Assembly: GCF_000973725.1 (NCBI RefSeq)
Contig: NZ_CP009621.1
Span: 928,501-992,500 of the forward strand
Source: Pontibacter korlensis
GTDB taxonomy: Bacteria > Bacteroidota > Bacteroidia > Cytophagales > Hymenobacteraceae
Direction of reading: 5' to 3'
Length of the DNA: 64,000 nucleotides
The notes below the pieces were generated by a model. The model had not been told where the DNA came from and did no database searches. It saw nothing but the letters and a program-made list of their open reading frames with translations. Every line of letters begins with the position of its first letter. The stretch's first letter is position 1. Of the stretch, positions 44,500-53,989 are shown in pieces. The position numbers and the translations under genes are program-made.

Positions 44500-45789
44500 A
44501 TGAACAAACGCCACCTTCTCCTCCTATCCCTATACTTCTTATTACCTGTTGCCCTAGTAGCGCAGGACCACATGGCACGTGTGCGGCAAACGATGGACAC
44601 GCTAACCTCTAAAATTATGTATGGCCGTGGCTATACTTTCGGTGGCGATCGCAAAGCAGCAGAGTATATCAGGAACAGGTTTCAGCAGATGGGTTTGCAC
44701 CCTATAGGCAATTCATACTTTCAGGAGTTTAGCTTTTCGGTGAACCGCATAGTAGAAACGCCACAACTACAGGTGGATGGGCAGCAGCTCACACCCGGAC
44801 AGGATTTTGCAGCCCGCTCCTCCTCTACCTCTGGCGCTGGCAAAGCCATGGTACTTCCGCTAGATACACTCATCTTTACCAGTGCTAAAGCAGCTAAAAA
44901 GTTCTTCAAGCAAAGCTTTACTGATAAAGCCCTGGTGTATCCGCAAAAGGAACAGAAGCGGTTGGCACAATTACCTGTGCAATACCAACAAAAACTGCAA
45001 CAGGCAGCCTTACACATTGTGCTTCAGCCAACAGCTTTATTAACCACTGTGGCCAGAGAACAAGATGCCGTACCGGTGTTGGAGGTGCGCCAAGACGTGT
45101 GGCCCCGGCAGGCAAAGCAGGTTACTTTTAGCATCAAAGCTGATTTAAACCCGCAACACCAGACCCGAAATGTAATAGGTTTTATCCGAGGGAGTCAACA
45201 GCCGGACTCCGTGCTGGTTTTCACGGCACACTACGACCACCTGGGCAGCCAAGGAGAAGAAGTGTACTTTCCGGGAGCCAACGACAACGCCAGTGGCACC
45301 ACCATGTTACTGGAGCTGGCACAGCATTATAGCTGCCCAGAAAACAAACCTAAGTATAGTATGGCTTTCATAGCTTTTGCTGCCGAAGAGGCTGGTTTGC
45401 TTGGCTCATTTTATTACGTTAAGCTACCTCTCTTCCCGCTGCAACACATCTCTTTCCTGATTAACATGGACCTGTTAGGTACCGGAGACGATGGCTTGAT
45501 GGTGGTGAATGGCAAAGTACACGAGCAGGAGCTTAACCTGCTACAGCGCTTAAACGAACAGCACCAGTACCTGCCACAGATCAAGAGCAGGGGAAAAGCA
45601 GCAAACTCCGACCACTACCCATTTTCAGAGGCAGGTGTGCCCGCTTTCTTCTTTTACACCTTAGGAGGAACAGCAGCTTACCATAACACGCAGGACCACG
45701 CAAAGCAGCTGCCACTTACTAAATTTCCAGAGGTATTCAGGTTAATTACCAGCTTTGCAGAGGCACTAATGAGAGACAAAGCAAACTAA
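44500..45789 (+). CDS. Secreted M28-family aminopeptidase
   Basis: An exported peptidase of about 429 residues with signal MNKRHLLLLSLYFLLPVALVA and likely cleavage before Q. The M28 metal set is complete: H244 in TAHYDHLG, the bridging aspartate in GANDNASGTT, glutamates in AAEEAGLLGS, the aspartate in NMDLLGTGD and a final histidine in SDHYPF. Residues 45-200 form an extra N-terminal domain resembling a PA-like insert. It should act as an aminopeptidase on peptides in the periplasm or outside. The frame opens at a GTG (44473), but the ATG at 44500 gives the signal peptide start. It ends at a strong bidirectional terminator. Confidence 0.9.
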   Translation: MNKRHLLLLSLYFLLPVALVAQDHMARVRQTMDTLTSKIMYGRGYTFGGDRKAAEYIRNRFQQMGLHPIGNSYFQEFSFSVNRIVETPQLQVDGQQLTPGQDFAARSSSTSGAGKAMVLPLDTLIFTSAKAAKKFFKQSFTDKALVYPQKEQKRLAQLPVQYQQKLQQAALHIVLQPTALLTTVAREQDAVPVLEVRQDVWPRQAKQVTFSIKADLNPQHQTRNVIGFIRGSQQPDSVLVFTAHYDHLGSQGEEVYFPGANDNASGTTMLLELAQHYSCPENKPKYSMAFIAFAAEEAGLLGSFYYVKLPLFPLQHISFLINMDLLGTGDDGLMVVNGKVHEQELNLLQRLNEQHQYLPQIKSRGKAANSDHYPFSEAGVPAFFFYTLGGTAAYHNTQDHAKQLPLTKFPEVFRLITSFAEALMRDKAN

Positions 45790-45800
45790 TTCTATACAAC

Positions 45801-45847
45801 AAAAGGAAGGGCCGCTGCAAGTATAAATTGCAGCGGCCCTTCCTTTT
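45801..45847. terminator. Bidirectional terminator, M28 peptidase / yicC
   Basis: A perfect 20-base stem (45801-45820 with 45828-45847) with a seven-base loop GTATAAA and A/T ends. It separates the M28 gene on the plus strand from yicC on the minus strand. Arm and loop together include an AAGTATA. Confidence 0.92.
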
Positions 45848-45862
45848 TAACTCAACTTGTAC

Positions 45863-46744
45863 TTACAAGATATTGTTGATCTGTTCTTTTATCTTCTCTA
45901 ACTCTTCCTTCATCTCTACTACGTAGTGCTGAATGGTAGCATCGTTGGCTTTGGAACCGATGGTGTTAATCTCACGGCCAATTTCCTGGGAGATAAAGCC
46001 TAGCTTCTTACCTGTCGGCTCTGGCAAGTATACCGTTTCGGTAAAGTAGTGCAGGTGGTTTACCAAACGCACTTTTTCCTCGGCAATGTCCAACTTCTCC
46101 ATGTAGTAAATCATCTCCTGCTCAAAACGGTTCTGGTCAAAGTGCTCAGAAGAAGAGAGTTCGCCTATGTGGCCACGAATACGAGCACGGATATTCTCGA
46201 CGCGCACCGGGTCCTGCTTCTCTATCTCGGCTAACAGGATTCTAATTCGGTCTATATAGGACACAATCTCTGTTGTAAGCGCTTTACCTTCGTCAGCCCG
46301 GAAAGTATTTATATTTTGAAGTGCCTCCTGGATAAGCGGCTGCACAAGCTCCCAATCAGCCTCGGCTGTTTCTTCGTCCTGCTCCTCTTGCTGTAGTACT
46401 TCTGGCATATGCAGGGCCAACCTAAAAATCTCTCCTTTTTCTGCCCCTACCTGGTCTGCCACATCGCTAAGCTCAGTAAAGTATGCTTTCAGCAGGTCTT
46501 TGTTTACAGTGTTACGTGCCTTCTGCGACTTGTTCTTTGTGAATTCCACAGTTACACTCACCTTGCCACGCACCAGCGCCTTCTGCACCATGTTCCGGAT
46601 CTCATACTCTTTATCAGACAAGAATTTAGGCGTACGCACGCTCAGGTCCATACTTTTAGAGTTGAGCGAGCGGATTTCTACGGAGATGGAATACTGGTCG
46701 GCGTCGAGGCGGGCACTGCCAAAGCCTGTCATTGACTGCAACAT
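45863..46744 (-). CDS. yicC: YicC/YloC-family protein (probable endoribonuclease)
   Basis: A 293-residue protein starting MLQSMTGFGSA; the conserved family start is MTGFGxA, so the second ATG (46732) is also possible. The C-terminal domain has the invariant GKKLGFISQEIGREINTIGSKAND (read as GKKLGFISQEI and REINTIGSKAND) followed by VVEMKEELEKIKEQINNIL. YicC-type proteins of E. coli and Bacillus have been linked to RNA degradation and stationary phase. The gene stands alone on the minus strand. The 715-base stretch beyond its start carries the SulP leader on the opposite strand. Confidence 0.93.
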   Translation of the reverse strand: MLQSMTGFGSARLDADQYSISVEIRSLNSKSMDLSVRTPKFLSDKEYEIRNMVQKALVRGKVSVTVEFTKNKSQKARNTVNKDLLKAYFTELSDVADQVGAEKGEIFRLALHMPEVLQQEEQDEETAEADWELVQPLIQEALQNINTFRADEGKALTTEIVSYIDRIRILLAEIEKQDPVRVENIRARIRGHIGELSSSEHFDQNRFEQEMIYYMEKLDIAEEKVRLVNHLHYFTETVYLPEPTGKKLGFISQEIGREINTIGSKANDATIQHYVVEMKEELEKIKEQINNIL

Positions 46745-47077
46745 AAGCTCTTTATAAAATGATACTTTGGCAAATTAGGTATAAATATTCAAATTTGTGC
46801 AGCTAGTGCCGCTAAAGCTGTGAAAAGCCGCTGTTAAAGTGCGCAGCTCAAGTATAACTTGCTTGATGCTGAATTAAAAAGTAGTTGCTATGGTCGGTTA
46901 TCTTTGACACTAATCTGGGCAATTTATAGCCTAAGCTATACTTCATTTCTCAAAGTAGAGCATCAATCCAGTATCAATAACGACAGTTACCACCTGTTTT
47001 TAGGCCCTAACCTGCAGCTTAATCATCTTTTAACAGGCTGTTTCAGCACCAGCTTCTGACTTTAAAATAAAAAGCGT

Positions 47078-47085
47078 TACCTTTG
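47078..47085 (+). promoter_or_regulatory. -7 element TACCTTTG far upstream of the SulP gene
   Basis: TACCTTTG is a close match to TAnnTTTG, and lies about 375 bases before the SulP start. A mini-ORF ATG comes nine bases later, near the predicted start of transcription. No perfect TTG lies at -33. No other plus-strand gene is near, so it most likely belongs to the SulP transcript. The 46745-47077 part of this gap holds nothing else I can support. Confidence 0.55.
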
Positions 47086-47093
47086 CAGCTGCA

Positions 47094-47135
47094 ATGAGAA
47101 AAGCAACGCCATTCATATCGCTTACTCCACCGTGA
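47094..47135 (+). CDS. Putative 13-codon leader peptide before the SulP gene
   Basis: An ATG at 47094 opens a frame MRKATPFISLTPP that stops with TGA at 47133-47135. It begins only nine bases after the -7 element, so it would be nearly leaderless, and is followed at once by a stem-loop. Its position resembles leader peptides that control downstream genes. Its small size means that chance cannot be excluded. Confidence 0.3.
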   Translation: MRKATPFISLTPP

Positions 47136-47141
47136 TTCTAT

Positions 47142-47171
47142 AACAAGCAGGTACATCACTCCTGACTTGTT
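47142..47171 (+). promoter_or_regulatory. Stem-loop after the mini-ORF in the SulP leader
   Basis: AACAAGCAGG (47142-47151) can pair with CCTGACTTGTT (47161-47171) with small bulges. It lies seven bases after the mini-ORF stop. No T tract follows, so it is not a standard terminator. Confidence 0.35.
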
Positions 47172-47459
47172 AAGACTACCCCATCGGTACAATTCCATTG
47201 TGCGCTTGCTCCAGTACGCTTTATTTTTTCCTGCTGTACTGCCCAAGCACTAACTATACAACATATACATTTTAATGTAAGGCCACCACTGCTATCAGTG
47301 CACAGGTGTAGTGTATCCGTAGCTGTTATAGCTATCGTAACGTAGGTGTGCCTTTAACAGAGTGTTGCTGCATATGATGATTGTGTGGTTAACACCATGG
47401 CTACTTACTTAACAACTAAGTTGCTATAACACTGTAAATATATTATTCCTTTTATATTA

Positions 47460-49001
47460 ATGAAACAATATCTAAGACTCTTCGACTTTAGCCAAAAAGT
47501 CGACTATAAAGTAGAGATACTGGCTGGCCTAACGGTAGCCATGACAATGATTCCTGAATCACTCTCTTTTGCCATACTGGCTGGCTTCCCTCCTTTAGTG
47601 GGCCTTTATGCCGCTTTTATCATGGGTTTGGTTACAGCCGTACTTGGTGGCAGGCCTGGTATGGTATCAGGTGGAGCGGGTGCAACTGCAGTAGTGCTTA
47701 TCGCCCTGATGCAATCGCACGGACTGGAATACGTATTTGCAGCAGTAGCATTGGCAGGTATTATACAAATACTAGTGGGTGTGTTTAAGTTGGGCAAGTT
47801 CATCCGTCTCGTACCGCAGCCGGTTATGTATGGCTTCGTGAACGGCCTGGCAGTAATCATTTTTATGTCTCAGGTAGAGCAATTTAAAGCTGTGGAAGAC
47901 GGAACAGTTTCATGGTTATCAGGTTCGGCCTTATACATCATGGCTGGCTTAGTTGCTCTAACCATAGCTATTATCGTATTGCTGCCAAGAGTTACCAAAG
48001 CCGTACCTCCTTCATTGGTGGCAATCATAGTTGTTTTCTTGGTTGTTCTGGGCTTTGGCATAGACACTAAATTGGTGGCAGATATAGCTGGAGTTAGCGG
48101 TGCGCTTCCTCCTTTCCACATTCCGAGTGTACCATTTACACTTGAAACACTACAGGTAATATTCCCTTACGCCCTGATTATGGCAGGTGTAGGTCTAACA
48201 GAAAGCTTGCTAACTCTAAACCTTGTAGATGAAATTACAGGCACCAGAGGCCAGGGTAACAGAGAATGTGTGGCTCAGGGTAGTGCCAATCTTTTGAATG
48301 GCTTTTTCTATGGCATGGGTGGCTGCGCCATGATTGCCCAAACACTGGTAAACCTTTCTGCCGGTGCAAGAGCCCGACTTGCAGGCATAGTATCAGCTAC
48401 CACCATCTTGGTTATTATACTTGTAGGTGCTCCTGTTATTGAGCGAGTGCCAATGGCCGCACTGGTAGGTGTTATGATTATGGTAGCTGTTGGCACGTTC
48501 GAGTGGATCAGCTTCAGGATCATTAACAAAATGCCAAAGCAGGATGTGTTTGTAGGCATTTTGGTGGCAGTAATTACTATATGGCTGCACAACCTTGCCC
48601 TGGCTGTACTAATTGGTGTGATTATCTCTGCCCTGGTTTTTGCCTGGGAGAGTGCCAAACGCATCAGAGCCAGAAAATACGTTGATGAGAATGGTGTAAA
48701 GCACTATGAAATATTCGGACCGTTATTCTTTGGCTCAGTTACGGCTTTCTCAGAGAAGTTTGATGTCCTTAACGACCCTGATGAGGTAATCGTTGATTTC
48801 AGGGAGAGCCGCGTTGCTGATATGTCAGGGATCGATGCCCTGAGCAAGCTAACAGAGCGCTACCAAAAAGCAGGCAAGAAGCTTCATCTAAGGCACCTGA
48901 GCGAAGACTGCAGGCGTTTGCTTAAGAATGCGGAGCAGGTAATTGAGGTGAACATTATGGAAGACCCTAATTACTCTGTAGCAACAGACAGATTAGCTTA
49001 A
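47460..49001 (+). CDS. SulP-family inorganic anion transporter with STAS domain
   Basis: A 513-residue transporter (SLC26/SulP) with about 12-14 membrane segments and a C-terminal STAS domain (about 395-500). The first segment has PESLSFAILAGFPPLVGLYAAF (read as PESLSFAILAG and PPLVGLYAAF), the signature loop of SulP proteins, followed by GGRPGMVSGGAGATAVV. The STAS part contains VIVDFRESRVADMSGIDAL. Substrate may be sulfate or bicarbonate; no sulfur-assimilation gene is nearby to decide. It is transcribed alone, from a promoter about 375 bases upstream if the -7 element at 47078 is used. A terminator follows at 49008-49047. Confidence 0.92.
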   Translation: MKQYLRLFDFSQKVDYKVEILAGLTVAMTMIPESLSFAILAGFPPLVGLYAAFIMGLVTAVLGGRPGMVSGGAGATAVVLIALMQSHGLEYVFAAVALAGIIQILVGVFKLGKFIRLVPQPVMYGFVNGLAVIIFMSQVEQFKAVEDGTVSWLSGSALYIMAGLVALTIAIIVLLPRVTKAVPPSLVAIIVVFLVVLGFGIDTKLVADIAGVSGALPPFHIPSVPFTLETLQVIFPYALIMAGVGLTESLLTLNLVDEITGTRGQGNRECVAQGSANLLNGFFYGMGGCAMIAQTLVNLSAGARARLAGIVSATTILVIILVGAPVIERVPMAALVGVMIMVAVGTFEWISFRIINKMPKQDVFVGILVAVITIWLHNLALAVLIGVIISALVFAWESAKRIRARKYVDENGVKHYEIFGPLFFGSVTAFSEKFDVLNDPDEVIVDFRESRVADMSGIDALSKLTERYQKAGKKLHLRHLSEDCRRLLKNAEQVIEVNIMEDPNYSVATDRLA

Positions 49002-49007
49002 TAAAAG

Positions 49008-49047
49008 AACCCCGCTACTTGCTCATACTTGAACGGTAGCGGGGTTT
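49008..49047 (+). terminator. Terminator of the SulP gene
   Basis: AACCCCGCTAC (49008-49018) pairs with GTAGCGGGGTT (49036-49046), followed by TATACTTTG. The loop is 17 bases. It lies a few bases after the stop. Confidence 0.85.
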
Positions 49048-49126
49048 ATACTTTGTTAACTGTTTTCTAAAATACAAAGCTCCGTTGCTTCCTTAAGCTT
49101 ATCGGCCCTAACACTGTTGAGAAAGC

Positions 49127-49540
49127 CTAGTGAGCGCTTTCAGCATCCCTACTTACTGCTAAACGCAGGCAGAATAAGGAAAGCAGGATAGTTAGAGGTG
49201 TAAAGATCAGCTTCTCTGTTTCGTTGTTCGAGAACAGGTTGCCTACAGTATTCAGCAGGAAGAGAGCGAACATCACCCAAAGTGCCGACTTAACAACTTT
49301 CCTGTTGACCCTTACATTCAGGACACCTGCATGTACTCCTACAACTGTAAGCATGGTCAGGTTTATGATGATCGAAGTTATCTCGAACATCAACATTTGT
49401 GATGAGCTTTTAAGCCTGCCTCCCCACACAATCCCGAACGGAATAATGCCAAGCATTACCAGAACATGAAACAGCACAATACAACTCAGGATGACGATTA
49501 TTCCACTGGTTGCAATACTCTTTGTAACAGCCTTATTCAT
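49127..49540 (-). CDS. Hypothetical four-helix membrane protein
   Basis: A 137-residue protein that I cannot assign to a family. It has four hydrophobic segments (about 12-35, 50-70, 86-102 and 112-128), a basic loop between the second and third (RVNRKVVKSA), and an acidic tail (RDAESAH). No catalytic motif is seen. The ATG at 49540 precedes the first segment. It is separated from the serine hydrolase gene upstream by about 75 bases and from the SulP terminator by 80 bases. Length and segment layout suggest a small integral protein of the inner membrane. Confidence 0.7.
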   Translation of the reverse strand: MNKAVTKSIATSGIIVILSCIVLFHVLVMLGIIPFGIVWGGRLKSSSQMLMFEITSIIINLTMLTVVGVHAGVLNVRVNRKVVKSALWVMFALFLLNTVGNLFSNNETEKLIFTPLTILLSLFCLRLAVSRDAESAH

Positions 49541-49616
49541 TTGCTGAATTTTGTGTACTTACCATAAATGTTATTGGGGACTAACAGTAACAAATCTTAA
49601 ACCTTTAGCTTCGGTC

Positions 49617-50768
49617 CTACTCTACCATCTCATTCACAGCGTCTATCATAGCCATTACCTCACTAGGGTGTTCCCCCAAGCGTTCGCCGCGCTGCTTTCC
49701 TAACCGCACTATTACGATATTCTTCTCCGGCATTACTACAATGTATTGCCCTAATATACCTCGGGCATAGAAGATGTTCGGCCCTTTATAATCAGGCATT
49801 AACCACCATTGGTAGCCGTAGAAATCTACCTTCTCTCCATCAGAAGCTTTGGTAAGGCCATTAGGAGTAAGTGAGGCTTGTACATAAGCAGATGGGACAA
49901 TGGTATCGCCGTCCCAAACGCCGTTGTGCAGGTAAAGTTTTCCGAGGCGGGCAAAGTCGCGGGCGTTAGAGAAAAAACAGCAATACGCTTTCTCTACGCC
50001 ATCAGGCTGATCGATGCTCCACTCTGCATCCTGAGCGGCTCCCAAAGGCTTCCACAGCTTCTCTTCGGCATACTTACTCAGGCTTTTGCCGGTGGCTTTC
50101 TGCAGCACAAACGCCAATACCTGTGTGTCGCCGCTCTTGTAAATCCACTTCTGGCCAGGCTCTTCTAAAGCTTCTAACCTGTCTATTATCTCCTTTAGGT
50201 TAGAGCCATAGTATGCCTCTGTTGTCATGGAAAGAGGATTGCTGTACGACTCGTCCCAGTTAAGGCCGGAACTCATCCAGAGCAGGTGCTTGATCTTTAT
50301 TTTTGCCTTATCGCCCTCTTTAAACTCCGGCAGAAAATCCGCCACTGGCTGCTCTACACTCTGAATTTTCCCCTCTTTTATGGCCACCCCTATCAGCATA
50401 CTTACAATGCTCTTAGCCATTGAGAACGAATTACTCAGCGACTCATCTGAATAACCATCCCAGTACTGCTCATAAAGTATAGAATCATCCTTAACTACCA
50501 GAAAGGCTACCGACTCCAGCTCCTGGTGCAACTGCTCTAGTTCCTGCGGTAGTTGTATGCGGTTGTACATCCTGGCTAATGGCCAAGGCTGAGGGGTAGC
50601 CGGAGCGTCAATCTCCCGCTGGTCAAATATGATGTTGTCGTCTATATCAGCGAAGTTGTACACAAGGGCCTTGTACACGTAGTTTTTGTCGGCCATGTGT
50701 ATCCAAGCTGCTAGCAAGCCTAACAATAATAGTGTGCCCAGCCCGAAGCGTTTGGCTTTGCGGTTCAT
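49617..50768 (-). CDS. Membrane-anchored serine hydrolase (beta-lactamase class C-like)
   Basis: A 383-residue protein with an N-terminal anchor (residues about 9-25) and a serine beta-lactamase-like domain. The catalytic SxxK is SMAK in NSFSMAKSIVSMLIG. The second-motif tyrosine lies in WIYKSGDTQVLA and the third-box region reads ARGILGQYIVVMP instead of KTG, as in many esterase-like members. It could be a penicillin-binding protein-like peptidase, an esterase or an amide hydrolase. It begins 13 bases after the gene at 50782-53985 and is the last of three minus-strand genes. Confidence 0.88.
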   Translation of the reverse strand: MNRKAKRFGLGTLLLLGLLAAWIHMADKNYVYKALVYNFADIDDNIIFDQREIDAPATPQPWPLARMYNRIQLPQELEQLHQELESVAFLVVKDDSILYEQYWDGYSDESLSNSFSMAKSIVSMLIGVAIKEGKIQSVEQPVADFLPEFKEGDKAKIKIKHLLWMSSGLNWDESYSNPLSMTTEAYYGSNLKEIIDRLEALEEPGQKWIYKSGDTQVLAFVLQKATGKSLSKYAEEKLWKPLGAAQDAEWSIDQPDGVEKAYCCFFSNARDFARLGKLYLHNGVWDGDTIVPSAYVQASLTPNGLTKASDGEKVDFYGYQWWLMPDYKGPNIFYARGILGQYIVVMPEKNIVIVRLGKQRGERLGEHPSEVMAMIDAVNEMVE

Positions 50769-50781
50769 GCGGTAGGGTCTT

Positions 50782-53700
50782 TTAGAAGTCGTAGCCCAGT
50801 GTTACATAAAACTTAGGACCTACGCGATTGTCTTCTTCCTCTCCCCAAGCTACATCCAACTTACCGTATACACCCAACAGCGTAGTGCGGGCACCAAAGC
50901 CATAGCCTACAAGGAATGGGTTACGGTAGTTGATAACCGTAATATCGAACTTGTCAACGCTTAGGGGATCAGTAGTACCGCCAGTGATGCGTGTGTTAAT
51001 GGAGTTGTTGCCCGAGAATGGGTTGGCTCCACTATAGGCAGAACCTGCATCAGCAAAGGCAGTTAACTGCAGGTTACGAAAAAAACCAGAGGCAATTGGT
51101 CCGTTGTAAAGGTACTGTACAATCGGAATGCGTAGCTCAGCATTAGCCAGCAAGTGGTTGCTACCGCTGCGCACGTTAAAGTTAAAGCCTCTAAGAGGTG
51201 TAATATACTCCAGGTAGAACAGGTCTGCCGGAGAGTTTACCTGCACATCGTTTAGCTCGGCCTCCTCATCCTCATCGGCCAACAGCCAGTTGTTCATACC
51301 GCCAATCAGGAACTTCTTGGTTGAGTTACCGAAGAACCTGCCGTAACTTAGGTGCGTGGCAAGCACAATTTGTCTGTGTATTTTAAGATAATGCCTGAAG
51401 TCTGCATAGAACTTGCTAAAGTTGCCCCGTGAACTCTCAAAACCTTTCAGCGACAGTAAGCCTACTTTAAAGCGGGTACCCTCGCGCTGGTTTACACCTG
51501 TAACAACGCTGTTGTCATACACTAACTCTGCATTACCGCCCCAGAACATTTCCACTGTATCCGGTATAGAGAAATCGTTTTTATAAGTGAAGCGGGTGCT
51601 AACAAACTTCGGTTTCAGGTGCAGGCTAGTACTGTGGCTGAATGGATACTTTAGTACAGGCGTCAGCTCATTCTTTGTGAAGTTAACTATAGAGCCAGGA
51701 GCATTCAATAAACTACCTCTAAGCGTTGACCGGGCGAACTGCACGCCAAGGTCTACCCGGTTAGACAGGTTCATATATTCGGCAAAAAAATTGTTCGTCT
51801 CAAAGTCGGTGCGCATGAAGGCTGTACCCCGAATGCGGTGGTTCTCGAACAGATCTGACATTTCTACGCCTGCCACTATACCGAAGCCCAGCAGCGGGTC
51901 AGCATTTACAGAGGTAATAATCTCCTGCACACTAAAGCGCAGGTCGTAGTTTAGTGGGCCTACAAGATCTACGTTGCTACCGCCACTGCTGGCTCTGCGC
52001 ACAGGTGCCGTGTTCCGCTTCTGCTGCATTGCCTGCCGCTGATCTTCGTTAAACTCGTAGTCCTCGATGTTGATCTCTCCTTCTTCACGTATCCCGCTTC
52101 TGGTTTTCTTTTCCTGTTCCATCAGCCTTCGCTTATTAGCTGCGGCGGCTGCTTCTTGACTAGTGCGTGCGCGTGTTTCCAGTATAATTTGGCGCGACGT
52201 TTGAGGCAGTTTACTAAGAGTGGAAGGAGTATAGCTAGGCAGCAGGTATACAAAGCTGTTACCCTCGTCGCTGGCTACCAGCGCCAGAACATTTGCCGAC
52301 GGCACATAGTCGTACTGCTTTATACTTTCTACAAAGTTTGTAGCGAGTGTACTTGTGCCTGTAGCTAAGTCGTAGTTGTATATACTTCTAATTCCGCTTT
52401 CCTCGCTCAGGTACACCAGGTTTCCATCCTGCGTAGGGCGTGGCATCATTTCGCTGGCAATAGAGCTGGTAAGCTGCTGTATGCTATTATCAGGCCCCTC
52501 TTGCTGTAGCAAAAAGATGTCGTAGTTGTTAACGATGCTGTTAAAGTCTGGCTTGATGGCACTCGCGGTTGAATCATTCCAGCGGTTAGAGCTAAAGGCA
52601 ATGCCTCCGTTGTTGCGCAGGTATACAGGGTCTACATCATCAAAAATGTCATTGGTTAGCTGCTTCTGCAATCTGCCATTGGCACTTAACACAAACAAGT
52701 CTGTCTGCCCGTTTCGTACGGCACTTATTACCAGGCTTTGCCCATCCTCAGAGTAAGCCATGCTGTTTACATGAACAAACTGTTCCAGTGTGGCAGCAGG
52801 TGTGGTTAGATTCTCATAGAATGGTATAAACTTATAGCTACTGCGGGCATCAAGCTGGCGCAGCAGCATCTTTCCTCTCCTGGCTTCAATTATTCCTAAC
52901 TGAGAGTTAGAACGCCATGCCAACACCGGCATGTCAAAATCCACATCCTGATCCAGATTCTTATAACCTGCACGCCATACTACACGGTCTTTGCCTGTGC
53001 GCACATCCCTAACAAATATCTTATAGATGCCGTTGTCATTCTTTACATAAGCCAGCAACGCACCATCAGGACTTAATGTAGGCTTACCATAAAAATGGCC
53101 TTCTTTATTCTTCTTGAACAGCTTTGCTCCATCAGGTAGCTGCACTAACGGGCTTTCGGAGCTGGTGTTTATCTGCACATAGTAGTTATACCAGTCCTGC
53201 AGGAAACGTTTGTAAGGTATGTTCAGGCTGCTGGTTATTCCAATCTCTACATCGCGGGTAATACGGGTCAGGTTAAGTATATTCTGGATAGCCGTGTAGC
53301 CGTAGCGCTCAGCAATGTAATTCCAGACACTCTGGCCCGTAAGCTTTGGGCTTTTTAAGAACACCTTCTCAGGGCGCGGTTTATCCTGCTTCATCAGCAT
53401 GTCGCGCATATAGCTGTCCATTTCTATGCTCCAGCCTTCGGCAGTATACGCCGACACACCACTAATGAACCACTCCGGCAGTCGTAACAGGTAACTGCTC
53501 TGCAGGGCCTCCTTCAGGCTGCCGCCGTACATCATGTCGTTCATCAGCAACTCTGTTAGCTGATAGTTCAGGTCGTGCTTAAACTCCGTTTGTGTACCTC
53601 CATAAGCCAGCTCTATTTTACTTTTCATAAAGAGCGTTTCTCCACCGGTCTGGTACTGGTCGTTATTCAGACCTATGTTACTTTGGAGAAGATCGGTAGG

Positions 53701-53985
53701 TGAGTTGTAAAGTATAAGCGTGATTTTGGAGTAGGGATAGTACCCAATCAGGCTGGTAATGCGCTTTAGTTCTCTTTCAGCATAAGCCGCTGCGTTCACA
53801 GCTCCCTCTTGCCCATTTTGGTAGAAGTACACATTGAAATTTTGTGTACTGTAAAGCTTCCAATTAAAGCTCTTGTACTGAATCCGGCTCTTACCGAAAG
53901 AATCTACGTTTGGCTGCGCCTGCAAGGCAGAAGCCGCCAAAAGGAAGAGGATGAACAGCGGTAGGATTCTGTTAGAAAAACGCAT
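50782..53985 (-). CDS. Large outer-membrane protein: peptidase MA-like, propeller and barrel domains
   Basis: A 1067-residue exported protein (signal ends near ALQA). Residues about 25-270 look like a peptidase MA-type domain, with YYPYSKITLILYNSPTDL and LPEWFISGVSAYTAEGW; the usual HExxH is replaced by KHDLNYQLTELL, so it is probably inactive. Residues about 280-620 hold TolB/WD40-like PD40 repeats (GKPTLSPDGALLAYVKN, FDDVDPVYLRNNGGIAFSSNRW read in parts). Residues about 680-1067 are a C-terminal barrel ending FYVTLGYDF, as in BamA-like surface proteins. Function is unknown. It lies four bases after the FAD-oxidoreductase gene, and the serine hydrolase follows. Confidence 0.85.
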   Translation of the reverse strand: MRFSNRILPLFILFLLAASALQAQPNVDSFGKSRIQYKSFNWKLYSTQNFNVYFYQNGQEGAVNAAAYAERELKRITSLIGYYPYSKITLILYNSPTDLLQSNIGLNNDQYQTGGETLFMKSKIELAYGGTQTEFKHDLNYQLTELLMNDMMYGGSLKEALQSSYLLRLPEWFISGVSAYTAEGWSIEMDSYMRDMLMKQDKPRPEKVFLKSPKLTGQSVWNYIAERYGYTAIQNILNLTRITRDVEIGITSSLNIPYKRFLQDWYNYYVQINTSSESPLVQLPDGAKLFKKNKEGHFYGKPTLSPDGALLAYVKNDNGIYKIFVRDVRTGKDRVVWRAGYKNLDQDVDFDMPVLAWRSNSQLGIIEARRGKMLLRQLDARSSYKFIPFYENLTTPAATLEQFVHVNSMAYSEDGQSLVISAVRNGQTDLFVLSANGRLQKQLTNDIFDDVDPVYLRNNGGIAFSSNRWNDSTASAIKPDFNSIVNNYDIFLLQQEGPDNSIQQLTSSIASEMMPRPTQDGNLVYLSEESGIRSIYNYDLATGTSTLATNFVESIKQYDYVPSANVLALVASDEGNSFVYLLPSYTPSTLSKLPQTSRQIILETRARTSQEAAAAANKRRLMEQEKKTRSGIREEGEINIEDYEFNEDQRQAMQQKRNTAPVRRASSGGSNVDLVGPLNYDLRFSVQEIITSVNADPLLGFGIVAGVEMSDLFENHRIRGTAFMRTDFETNNFFAEYMNLSNRVDLGVQFARSTLRGSLLNAPGSIVNFTKNELTPVLKYPFSHSTSLHLKPKFVSTRFTYKNDFSIPDTVEMFWGGNAELVYDNSVVTGVNQREGTRFKVGLLSLKGFESSRGNFSKFYADFRHYLKIHRQIVLATHLSYGRFFGNSTKKFLIGGMNNWLLADEDEEAELNDVQVNSPADLFYLEYITPLRGFNFNVRSGSNHLLANAELRIPIVQYLYNGPIASGFFRNLQLTAFADAGSAYSGANPFSGNNSINTRITGGTTDPLSVDKFDITVINYRNPFLVGYGFGARTTLLGVYGKLDVAWGEEEDNRVGPKFYVTLGYDF

Positions 53986-53989
53986 GCGC

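Noticed and set aside
46859..47059. 66-codon plus-strand frame in the yicC-SulP gap
   Set aside because: No family features, no start signal; it ends before the TACCTTTG element and has no promoter of its own.
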